From the NCBI GenBank assembly GCA_002007465.1, contig LNAC01000109.1, positions 358,037 through 422,036 on the forward strand: 64,000 bases of DNA, written 5' to 3'. The notes beneath the pieces are model-generated. The model was not told the origin of the DNA and did not search any database. It saw only the letters and a list, made by a program, of their open reading frames with translations. Shown piece by piece: positions 42,540 to 52,335 of the stretch. The DNA comes from Ailurus styani. Taxonomy: Eukaryota > Chordata > Mammalia > Carnivora > Ailuridae. Made by a program: the position numbers and the translations under genes. Each line of letters begins with the position of its first letter. The first letter of the stretch is position 1.

Positions 42540-42780
42540 GCCTAGCTGGGTTTGCAGCTTGTAATGTGTTATTTATTTTTGGTTTTAATTGCTGGCAGTC
42601 CCAGAAACATTAGTGTTATATATAGTGCTAGGCTCAGCAGGAGTAATTAAAAGGAGGGGGCCCTCGTGGTCGGTAGTAATATACCAAGTGCTGGCTGTTT
42701 AAGAAAAATGTGCCATTGATTTGCCATCAGCAGAACGCAGGGTGGTAAGGGAAGAACACTCCAGGCAGAAAAATCTCACC
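42540..42780. promoter_or_regulatory. Candidate conserved non-coding element containing arm B
   Basis: Repeat-free. Homeodomain-type strings 'ttttaattgctgg' (42583 region) and 'gtaattaaaa' (42643 region) sit near a MAF-like 'tgctaggctcagca' (42627 region). The sequence looks constrained by its low-complexity-free, motif-dense make-up. No comparative evidence is available here. Confidence 0.35.
42628..42686 (-). repeat. 59-bp inverted duplication, arm B
   Basis: Minus-strand partner of 41857-41915, separated from it by 712 bp. Similarity stops abruptly on both sides. The outer 8-mers (tgaaggca left of arm A, agtgctgg right of arm B) do not form a target-site duplication. Confidence 0.95.
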
Positions 42781-42939
42781 GAACGGGAAAGGTTTCTGCA
42801 CCCGCCAATGTGTACTGAGTTTTAGGAAAGAAAGGGATGGCTGATGTGGGTCAAACTTTTGAGCAGTGCCATGGCTAGGAAGTAGAACCAAGATTTATTA
42901 AATGCAGTGCTGGGTACTTACATGCGCATAATCTCATTT

Positions 42940-43139
42940 AAAACCCAAGAGACCCAGGACTCCTGGGTGGCTCAGCCGGTTAAGTGTCTGCCTTCAGTCT
43001 GGGTCATGATCCCAGGGTCCTGCTCTGTGGGGAGCCTGCTTCTCCCTCTACCTGCTGTTCCCTCTGCTTGTGCTCTCTCTCTCTCTGACAAATAAATAAA
43101 TAAAATATTTTTAAAAATGAAATAAAACTCAGGAGACCC
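42940..43139 (+). mobile_element. CAN-SINE with internal deletion and target-site duplication
   Basis: The body (42956-43123) jumps from 'atgatcccagggtcc' to 'tgctctgtggggagcctgct', so it lacks about 30 bp in the middle. The flanks AAAACCCAAGAGACCC (42940-42955) and AAAACTCAGGAGACCC (43124-43139) form a 16-bp duplication with two mismatches. Confidence 0.95.
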
Positions 43140-43744
43140 CCTTCCAGGCTGGTGTTGACATTCTTCTCAGGATCTGTTATACCGGGGACAAAACCAGAGT
43201 CCAGATGCTTCTACCTTGTTTGAAAAGAAAATATGGCACACTATTTTTCCTGGCCCTCTCTGGGAGGTGGATCATAGGGAATTTTTATTTTGTTCTGTTT
43301 TTGGCTCCGACACTTTAGGGGAGGGATGGGCAGAGGGAAGGGAAGCAAGAGAGTGAGGGTGACGAAAGGACAGGAGTTGGTATAAAGACGTAGAAAGAGG
43401 AGAGGGAAGGAATAGCTGGAGTCTCGAAACATATCATCCTCCTGTAGTTACTGTTCATTTCACAAATACAGAGCATCGGGCTTCAAGAGTTGAAAAGAAG
43501 CTTTCCATGGCATATGAAATGTCCCATTTATGTGCCCGCAATACGTCCATTAGCAAACACACGGAGGATGGGGTGTTTATCAGGACTCTACTCCCAGCAC
43601 TAAGGCCAAGTAGAAAAGGCTGACCCCTGTCCCTCCTTTAGAATTATTCTGTGGTTTCCCAGGTCTTTATTTTGAACAATTATCAACCAAACAGGAATAT
43701 TGAGGGCATGTTGTAGAATGTAGCAGGTGTTAAGTATTGCACGG
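43140..43744. other. Unannotated sequence
   Basis: No recognised repeat or gene. Confidence 0.4.
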
Positions 43745-43880
43745 AAGTGTTACCGCTAGAAGGGCTTTCCATGTGCTACCTCAATTAATCCTCCCCCAAA
43801 TGCTGCAATGTTTTCACTGTTACTGCTAAGATTACCATCCTTACTTTATAGGGAATATAACTGCGGCACAAACTTCTTAC
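43745..43880 (+). repeat. MIR SINE remnant
   Basis: The blocks 'gggctttccatgtgctacct', 'caattaatcctcccccaaat' and 'ccatccttactttataggga' follow the MIR 3' half. An L1 insertion interrupts what would be its end. Confidence 0.65.
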
Positions 43881-43883
43881 GAC

Positions 43884-44855
43884 ACTGGCTCAAATCGCTA
43901 TGGTTTCATCCTTTGGATAAATACCTACCAATGCAGTTGCTGGGTTGTAGGGGAGCTCTGTGTTTAATTTTATGAGGAACTGCCATACTGTTTTCCAGAG
44001 TGGCTGCACCAGCTCACATTCCCACCAACAGTGTAGGAGGGTTCCCCTTTCTCCGCATCCTTGCCAACATCTGTTATTTCCTGACTTGTTAATTTTAGCC
44101 ATTCTGACCTGTGTAAGGTGGTATCTTGTGTTTTTGATTTGTATTTCCTTGATACCAAGTGATTTTGAGCATTTTTTCATGTGTCTGCTGTCCACTTGGA
44201 TGTCTTCTTTGCCGAAATGTCTGTTCATGTCTTCTGCCCATTTCTTGACTGGATTGTTTGTTTTTTGGGTGTTGAATTTGATAAGTTCTTTATAGAGTTT
44301 GCATACTAGCCCTTTATCCGATAAGACATTTGCAAATATCTTCTCCCATTCTTTAGGTTGCCTTTTAGCCTAGTGATTCGAAGGGGCACTTGCATCCCAA
44401 TGTTTATAGCAGCAATGTCCATAATAGCCAAACTATGGAAGGAGCCTAGATGAATGGATAAAGAAGGTATGGTCATCAAAAAGAATGAAATCTTAACATT
44501 TTTCAACAACGTGGAGAGAACTAGAGGATATTAGTCTAAATAAGTCAGTCAGAGAAAGGCAAATATCACATGATTTCACTCACATGTGGTATTTAAGAAA
44601 CAAAACAGAATCAGAGAGGAAGGGAAGGAAAAATAAAATAAGATGAAATCATAGAGGAAGACAAATCATAAGAGACTCCTAACTCTAGGAAACAAACAGG
44701 GTAGCTAGACGGGGGCTCGGTGGGGGCTGGGATAACTGGGTGATGGGCATTAAGGAGGGCATGTGGTGGAATGAGCGCTGGGTGTTATATGCAACTGATG
44801 AATCACTGAACTCTAGCTCTGAAACTTAAAAATAAAAAGAAAGAAACTGACTCAA
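43884..44855 (+). mobile_element. LINE-1 with 5' inversion (twin priming)
   Basis: The right part (44371-44845) is plus-strand L1: 'gtgattcgaaggggcacttg' and 'tttatagcagcaatgtccat', then a 3' UTR ending 'ctgaactctagctctgaaac' and an A-rich tail. The left part (43894-44370) is L1 ORF2 on the minus strand. Translated, it gives [37 protein letters not shown] and [20 protein letters not shown], with upstream ORF2 further right. The outer end of the inverted part (GIYPKD...) is contiguous in L1 order with the start of the right part (...RGTC.PMFIAAMS), the hallmark of twin priming. ACTGGCTCAA (43884-43893) and ACTGACTCAA (44846-44855) form the likely duplication. The 3' UTR differs from the young L1s at 9.4 and 32.0 kb, so this is an older subfamily. 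Confidence 0.9.
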
Positions 44856-46067
44856 GCTTATGCACATAAGAAAGGAAAGCATATGTATCACAACATAGAT
44901 AGCCTGGTTGCAGAGCAAGGTTCTTAACCATTGAACTATTTTGGTTCTGAACAATTATTAACAATCTTTCCAGGAGCCTAAATATTAGCATCTCAGGAGA
45001 CTGGAAGCAAGGCAGCATGGTAGGCTTGCTCAAGGGTGATGATATTCTTCAGGGAAGTCCAGGTAGGCATGTCCCAGGAAAGGCAATGGGTTACTGATGA
45101 GTAGAGACCTAGGTCATTTTGGAGGCCAGAGGCATCCTGCCACTGGCCATCGCCAGAGAAAGCCCCAGAACAAAAGGGTTTAGCAAGGATCCAAGAAGAG
45201 TAGCCATTCCCTGAAATAGGACCACAGGTTATAGCTGAATAGACTGCGACCTGTACAAGGACATTTGATGGAGGGGTGAGTGGGGCTGGAGTCATTCCAG
45301 GCTCTGCTTGCCAAGATATGTTCTTGTGTGTCTATCCTAAGGAAGTCCAAAGAACCAGAGTTACCCAAGCTGTGGACCTCTGGAGCTCTGTCTGCCCTGA
45401 GAGGCACCAATCTAATTCACCTAGTGGAATAATTTTACAGGATAACCCTCAGCCCAGATGTACCAACAGAGTGGGGGTGTTCCCCTGCAACCCACAAAGA
45501 TGCCCAAGACCTAGGCGTTCTCTTTCTTTGATCTTGGCTCTTTGGATCAGTCATCCCTATTGCTGGCTTACATGGCTGGTCTGGGGCCAGTGATGGGCTC
45601 CTAATTACAGCTATTGAAATAATGGGAGAAGTAAAGGAAAAGAGACTTGAATTTTGCCTGGAATTTTAAAATCTCTCTAGCATATGTTGAGTCTCTCTAA
45701 ATTTTGATGACCTGCAGAAAAGCCTGTATTGGAAGCTTAGAGTCTACTCTGTCCAGGTTTGGTCGATGCCAAGATATGGAAGGAGGTAACCACGAAGACA
45801 CTAGCACCAACTTGGGGCACTAGCAGAACATGGATCAAGTGTATGGGCTGTCACATGTCAGGGAACAGGTGTCCCTGAGAAGCCCTGGAAATTCCTGGGG
45901 TACATACTGATAGTCAGGGCACCTGCGGGGGTGTGAGAGGGAGAATGAGGTTTCCAAGATCAGAGTACTTCTTCTCAAAGGTCAATCTTCCAAAGAACTT
46001 TGGAAATTGGAAACCCCAGTTTAGACAGCTAGGGGTACCACTTACTCCTGGCCCGTGATTTCTGGGT
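44856..46067. other. Unannotated sequence
   Basis: No recognised gene or repeat. Minus-strand frames of 76-100 codons (44803-45410) overlap one another in different frames and have no family match. Confidence 0.4.
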
Positions 46068-46302
46068 CTCTTTCATTTCTTTTTCTTTTTAAGATTCATT
46101 TATTTATTTTAGAGGATAGAGAAATCATGAGCAAGGGGAGGGGTAGAGGCAGAAGGAGAGAGAAAATCCCAAGAAGATTCCCAGCTGAGCACCAAGCCTG
46201 ACGTAGGGCTCGATCCCAGGGCCCTGAGATCATGACCTGAGCTGAAACCAAGAGCTGGATGTTCAACCAACTGAGGCACCTAGGCACCCCTCTTTCATTC
46301 CT
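46068..46302 (-). mobile_element. CAN-SINE with target-site duplication
   Basis: The body (46081-46289) starts 'ttaagattcatttatttatt' and ends 'ctgaggcacctaggcaccc'. The flanks CTCTTTCATTTCT (46068-46080) and CTCTTTCATTCCT (46290-46302) form a 13-bp duplication with one mismatch. Confidence 0.95.
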
Positions 46303-48049
46303 GTATTCTTTTCTCCTCTTCTCTCTCCAGCCAGTGGTTAGCACGGTGCCTGGCACAGACAGGCCTCTCTTGCTCTTTGCCGCCTGGGCCATCTGTGCTT
46401 TGTTGGTCTACAGCAGTTCTGAAGGGCTCCATTGTGCTTGGGCCTTCCCGGTGCCAGCCCCAGCAAATGAGGGGATTGAACACAAGGAGCATTGCCCACA
46501 ATTGAGTGTTTGAGGCTTGTCTATCTGGGGTCCTTAACAACCCAGTGGGGAAAAGCAAATGTAATTTCTCCTCTTGGTTTTGCCTCAAATGCATCACAAA
46601 TTGGAATCACTTCATGTCCGAAGGCTCATTAGAAATGTTCCTGAAAGGCAACGCAGCCCATTAAGGCTCATTCTGAAGAGTGATTTTTATGTGCTTCACA
46701 TTTGTGTCTATATTTGTTAAAGATCAAGTTCAATTTTTGAAATCTCCAGATGTCTTGGCTCAGCTACAGATCTGAGTCAGAACTCTTGGGGGATACCCCA
46801 CTCGGTAATAACAAAGTTTCCCTCCCCTTCTAAAGGCCCAACATTTAGCCAGGGGATCATTATTGCTGCTTAAAACCCAGAATTGCATATTGAATTCGCT
46901 TCATCAAAATCATTTTCTGTAAAACGACTGATCTCGAATTTCAGTGAACATAACTGATCTCAGCTGCCTCATTTGGTACCCATGGTAAAGGGTAACTTTC
47001 TGGATGTGCTAATTCTGGAATCCTCACCTCGCTTCCTCTTCTTCATCACTCTGAATCACTCGCATCTGGGTCCTGAGTTGTCAATTTTAGAGATTTAATC
47101 ATCACACCAAACTAACATGGTGTATTGTGATCTTGGCTTTTCTACGAAGAAATGAAAGCAAAGTTACGAAATGAGACTAAGCCTCTTGACATCAAGTAAC
47201 TCCATAGCTGTCTTATAATGGGCCAGGTCGGATGCCACGTGGCACGTTGGGGGATCAGATTTGAGTGGGTGGGTGTCTCCTTGGAGTGGCCAGAAACAGA
47301 TGAAGCCAAGAGGAAACTGACTCAAGAAAGAGTCCCAAGGGTCAGAATATAGAACCTAATGTATGCTCAGGACCAATGGCAAGGAAGGACCTGGAAAGGG
47401 TTTACTGAGCCAGGACATTCCAGAAGACCAAAACAGCCTGAGAAGGAGAAGGGTTGCAAGGAGCAAGGGAAGAATGTTGCTGTCTGCAGGCAGATGTTGG
47501 GTAGATTTGTGGAAAAGTGTCACTGGTTCTTTTTCTGAGTCCTTGCCCTGCCAATGGGGCTGTCTGGTTTAACGGTCTTTTTAGATGGGGTGGCATCACC
47601 ATTATATAATATTTATGATAGAAATGAGACTTAGAGAAGCAAGCCCTTGGAGATTAAGAGCAGTCATGGGATATGTGAGACGTTACTTGTTCTCCAGTAT
47701 TTCCGTTGGTAGATATCTATTACTGCTCTTAGGAGTTGATTATAGAAATGTCCCAGGAAGCCTTTGGGTCCAACCGACCAAGTAAATGAACAAACAAATC
47801 CGCAAAGAAAGGAATCAGCAATATTGCAAGTTCTGTGAGACTTCCGTAGGTAATAGAAGTTCTAAGAATCATTGAGCTTAATTAGGCCTTCAGCAATTAC
47901 TTCCTCCAATTAAGCTCATTTCTACCCATGCAAGTAGCAAGTCCCAGAGACCCAGTGACACCAGCCAGTCCGTGGTGCTTCCTGGACTCAAGACAAACTC
48001 TCCTGCCTAAGGTGGATTTCTGTACTGCTATCTCTCTTAACAAAGTTTT
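46303..48049. other. Repeat-poor sequence, possible conserved element at 46560-47010
   Basis: No interspersed repeat is seen in about 1.7 kb. The part at 46560-47010 is motif-dense AT-rich DNA with several homeobox- and octamer-like strings (for example 'attgcatattgaattcgc') and no frame above 100 codons. It is a candidate regulatory element by appearance only. Confidence 0.35.
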
Positions 48050-48172
48050 GGGTTTTTAAATTTTTTATTTTATTTAAATTCAATTAATTAACATATAGTG
48101 TATTAGTTTCAGAGGTGATTTAGTGATTCATCGGTTGCATACAACACCCAATGCTCACCCCTTGCAATGTGG
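48050..48172 (-). mobile_element. LINE-1 3' end fragment
   Basis: The plus-strand text 'tttaaattcaattaattaac', 'atatagtgtattagtttcag' and 'tgattcatcggttgcataca' then 'acacccaatgctc' is the complement of a carnivore L1 3' UTR (gagcactgggtgttatatgcaa, then tgatgaatcactga). It is the same subfamily end as the L1 at 44.8 kb. Confidence 0.8.
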
Positions 48173-49675
48173 ACTGGTCTGGGTGGTTCTCCTCCGGTCT
48201 GGCTCAGGGCACCCTGTCTTTTGGGAGAGAGCCGCGGAAAGCATCCCCATCCCATTCCTGAATGGGGTTTAGCCATTGGAACTCAGACAGAAGGGGTCGG
48301 CAGGAATGGCTTCCAGGGTGTGGGACACATGCAATTTCACAGAGCCTGGAAAGGGCTCCTGCTTGTTTTAATGTTCTGCTAATGCTGTCTTGAAATGCTG
48401 AACAATTCTGGACTTGTATTAAATCCTTAATAATTTTCAAACAAGAGGGCCCCACATTTTCATCAGGAGCTGGGCCCCACAAGCTACATCACTGATCCCA
48501 AGCGAAGGTGTGATGCGAAGACTCGGTGAAGCTGAATTCATTGATCTCTCCCTCGCTGATGGCCTAAGCACAGGGGAAGAATTTGGCTGGGGCAGGGACC
48601 AGAGCATGCTGTGGAACCTGTAGCGAGGAGGCACCTTGATAGCCACAGTGGGGAACACTTCAGGGCCGAGATCCATGAGGTCAGAGTTCCTCTTGGAAAG
48701 GCTTGTGGAAAATAGGGAAGGAGGCAGATTCCTCAACCACCAGACACCCAGGTGTGCACAACACCTGATCCCATGTTCTCTGAAAGAACCACTTGAAAGA
48801 TTTCCCTTAGGAAGACTTAAGTGAGGTTAGCCCAGGCCAGAGACCTTTCTGGATTAGGGCTCACACAGTTTCCTGAGCCCAGACAGGTTGCAGAACTAAC
48901 ACTTATCACAGAAGCCAAGGGAGGTTGGCTGTTTGGACAAGAGGTAGGCTCATTGATGCTGATAGGGCCCTGGGTGTCTCAGGATATGCCTATTGTGGCC
49001 CTTGATACTCTATGTTACTGTTGCATATGGGTCTCTGTGAGCTTTGGAGGACTTCCTGGGCCCATTGGGCACATCAAGGACCATCAGATCATTTCTGAAG
49101 ACTCTGAGAGGCTGACTTTATTGACTACACCCTGTTAGAATGTCCCAAGGAGACCACAGGCTCTTGCCTTACTCAACAAGGCCCTAGGAAGCAGGCCTTC
49201 CTTCCTCGAGGTGATTTGTACACCATTGAGCTCACTCCTGCAGTAACTATCTGCAGTCAAGCCATCCATCTTTTCCTCCTGTTCAGGATTCTTAGTCTCT
49301 GGAACAAGATGATGATACAAGAGAGGGATTGTGGAGATGGATTCTTTGTGTCTGAAACCATGGTGTACTCAAGGGCAATCAGCTATGCCAAGTGGATGGA
49401 TCTCTCAAATCAGATGTGTTGGGGGGGGGTGGTGAGCATGCAGGATGGCATTCACTTGACAAGTGGCTTTCATGAAGTTTCTTTATTGAGCTATTTTACC
49501 TGGCATATTTAAAATATAGTTTCATTTGCAAAAAAAAAAAGAATTTATGTTCCCTTCCTTGAGAAACCTTTTGTGACTGCATGGGATAAAAGCTGTGTAT
49601 AGCAAAATGCAATGATAAAGGGGTCTTTACCAGGGTATCTTAAGAACTGAACTTCCAAATGAGGTGAGGATAAAA
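48173..49675. other. Unannotated sequence
   Basis: No recognised gene or repeat. Overlapping short frames (up to 105 codons, 48821-49138) show no domains. A-run at 49531-49540. Confidence 0.4.
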
Positions 49676-49907
49676 AAAATAATATTGATTGGGTGCCTGG
49701 GTGGCTCAGCTGCTTGAGGGTCTGACTCTTGGTTTCGGCCCAGGTCATGATCTCAGGGTCCTTGCGATTAAGCCCCATGTTGGGCTTCCCCCTCAGAGTG
49801 CAGTCTGCTTGTCCCTCTCCCTCCCCCTCTCTCCCCACCAAGTTCATGTTCTCTCTCTCGCTCTCTCAAAAGAAATAAATAAAAATTCTAATAAAATAAT
49901 ACTAATT
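49676..49907 (+). mobile_element. CAN-SINE with target-site duplication
   Basis: The body (49691-49892) has the head 'gggtgcctgggtggctcagc', an intact middle and a short tail. The flanks AAAATAATATTGATT (49676-49690) and AAAATAATACTAATT (49893-49907) form a 15-bp duplication with two mismatches. Confidence 0.95.
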
Positions 49908-50906
49908 ATACAAGTATGCCACAAATAGATTTTTGTGGAAAATACTCAAAATACACAGACTCACAGAGTGAAGCAGTTTGGACTCTATTCTTTTAGGCCA
50001 CTGATAAGCATTTTCCTGTCTGTTGAGCATAAATCTAGCCACACTAATTCAGACGTTCAAGAAATAGCATGTTTTTCATTTTCTGTAACTCAGTGTGATG
50101 TCTGATAGCAACCCCTCACTCTGTCAAGCTGGCAGGAAATTTAATTGCAGACATTTTGGAGATCCGCCATTACATTGGGCCAAATGATGGGTCCTTGTCA
50201 GCGCCAAAGCATGGCAGGTGCTTGTGGGGTTTTGGTGATTGGTCCTCAAAGGTTATTCCTCAGATACCCCTTGTCCCCATCCTTATGGTCTTCCGAAATT
50301 ATGGCTCTCTGCTTTCCCCTACTCTGCTAGGGGCAGGAAGATTCCATAAAGGCTGCAGACCCAGAGCCTAAGGACCAGTCTATCCTGCTGCTTCTCCAAG
50401 TTTCTGCTGCATCCCTAACAGGACAAGAGCACCTGGTTCCTGGTCCGGAAACCTCAGACTCCTCCCTTTCTACTCATGGGGAAGATGTCCTTTCTCTAGC
50501 TCATTACCCTCAAGTGACTTTTCTTTTTCTCCTGCTCAAAGACCCCACTCCATTCCCTCAGTGAGGTTTGAAGAGTCTTTCACACAGGGAGAATTCTTGG
50601 GCTTGGAGGCCACTTCTATTTCTACCCCACTCAAATCCCTGGCTCTGGGAATCACAGAGCTTAACTACTGGTTTGGGATACGAAGGAAAGAGATGAGGGT
50701 GAGCAGGGGAAATGCATCTAAATTATCCACACACTTATGTTCTCAATTTCTCTACCCTTATTCTCCACTAAACCTGTTTCTCCCATAGTTGTCCCCATCT
50801 CTGTGAATGGCTGTTTTATTCTTTCATGTGCTTTGGAAAAAAGAATACAACTTCTTCGGTCATGCTCACTTTCATTCCTTCGCTAAATCTTGTCAGCTCC
50901 ACCTTC
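49908..50906. other. Unannotated sequence
   Basis: No recognised gene or repeat. Confidence 0.4.
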
Positions 50907-51081
50907 AAAATGCAATGGGAGGGGCATCTGGGTGGTCCAGTTGGTTAGGCATCTGCCTTTGGCTTAGGTCATGGTCTTGGGGTCCTGGGATCAAGCCCTG
51001 CTCAGCAGGGAGTCTGCTGCTCCCTCCCACTGTGCATTCTCTCTCTCTCTCAAATAAAATCTTTAAAAAAATGCAGTGGGA
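50907..51081 (+). mobile_element. CAN-SINE, shortened, with target-site duplication
   Basis: The body (50921-51067) lacks part of the middle ('gggatcaagccctgctcagc' joins directly to the 3' half). The duplication AAAATGCAATGGGA (50907-50920) and AAAATGCAGTGGGA (51068-51081) has one mismatch. Confidence 0.95.
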
Positions 51082-51129
51082 ACTCAACCAGTTCTCCCCA
51101 GTTCCTTGCTGTCATTCAGTCCTAGGCAC

Positions 51130-51800
51130 CACTATTCCCTCATCTCATTAGCCTCCTCAATGATCTCCCTGCTTCCACTCTGGGAAGGCCCCTGACAATC
51201 TCTTCTCAACACAGCAGCCAGGGTGTTCCAGGCTGAATCAGCACTTAGATTATGTCCAGTCTCTGCCCAAGATTCTGGTGGCTTGTCTCATTCAGGGTAA
51301 AAGCTGGAGTCTTCAGGATGGGCTCTGGAGCTCTCTATAAAGTGGCCTTCCTACCTCTTTGACCGATAATCCTTTTACCAGTCCCCCTTCCTTTACTCAT
51401 TCTGCCCCATCTTGGCCACTGGCCACTCACACTGCCTTGTCCCTTTGCCTGGAATGCTCTGTCCCGGGAGCATCTCAGCACCTTCACCCCCTCCAGGTGT
51501 CCGATTTCCCTGTCACCCTATCCAAAGAGCAATGTCCCCTCCCCAGGCGCTCCTTGTCTCACACTGCTGCTCCCTGACACTCATCACTGTCATCTGATCC
51601 AAGCAAACTTGCTCCTTGGCTTCATGTCTGTCTCATCCCATTGTAATGGAAACTCTAGAAGTGCAAGGAATTTTGCTATTTCTTCCTCTAGGATTCTCTA
51701 ACCGTCAGGACATTGCCTGGCACATAATAGGAGCCCAAAAGAACTGTTGAATGACTGATGAACAAATGAATGAACGAAAGAATGAATAAATGTATGAGCG
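51130..51800 (+). repeat. L2 LINE 3' region with degenerate tail
   Basis: Long pyrimidine-rich L2 segment: 'ctttgcctggaatgctctgt', 'caccctatccaaagagcaat', 'ctgacactcatcactgtcat', 'atggaaactctagaagtgca', 'gacattgcctggcacataat' and 'ttgaatgactgatgaacaaa'. The order follows the L2 3' end (tgcctggaatgctct, cactctatcacatca, ctagaatgtaagctcc, gtgcctggcacatagtagg, ttgttgaatgaatga). About 670 bp, the longest clean L2 in the window. Confidence 0.85.
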
Positions 51801-51828
51801 AATGCACGTACAGAGAAACGATATTTTC

Positions 51829-52000
51829 TGCCTCCATTTTTTTTTTAAGATTTTGTTTATTTGAGAGAGAGAGCATGAGTGGAGGGAGGGGAGAGGGAGA
51901 AGCAGAGAGCTGGACATGGGGCTCAATCCCAGGACCCTAGGATCACAGCCTGAGCCGAAGGCAGTCACTTAACCGAGCCACCCAGGCGCCCCTGCCTCCA
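51829..52000 (-). mobile_element. CAN-SINE with target-site duplication
   Basis: The body (51838-51991) starts with poly(T) and 'aagattttgtttatttgaga', and ends 'gagccacccaggcgcccc', with the CpG of the head kept. It inserted at the end of the L2 tail. Nine-bp duplication CTGCCTCCA (51829-51837 and 51992-52000). Confidence 0.94.
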
Positions 52001-52149
52001 GGTTTTATATAAACTCGTTCATATGATAGCGATGTTTCTACACTTGGCTATTGTTTTCCGTTTAATAATAGATTGTGATGGTCCTCCCAGGACAGTACAT
52101 AAAGAAAAAAAACACACCATTCCCTCTTAATGGTCGCAGTAGGAGGACA

Positions 52150-52335
52150 GCTACAGCAAAATGGACTCAACCAGTTTCCTACTGATGGACTCGTTTGCAA
52201 TTTTTCTCCATTACTAACAACGCCCTCATTGTGCATTCAGAATCTTTCTCTCAGATAAACACCCACAAGTGGAATTGCTTGGCGAAAGAGGTGAAGCAAA
52301 TTTTGACAACCTCGTGTGCATTTCTGCTCTGTTTC
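52150..52335 (-). mobile_element. Eroded LINE-1 fragment
   Basis: The plus-strand text 'tttgcaatttttctccatta ctaacaacgccc' and 'cacccacaagtggaattgct tgg' is the complement of an old L1M/HAL1-type 3' region (gctattacaaacaacgctgcaatgaac, then agaagtggaattgctgggtca). Confidence 0.7.

Noticed and set aside
41857..42686. The 59-bp arms as terminal inverted repeats of a DNA transposon
   Set aside because: No target-site duplication outside the arms, no transposase remnant between them and no characteristic terminal dinucleotides. Kept only as a weak alternative.
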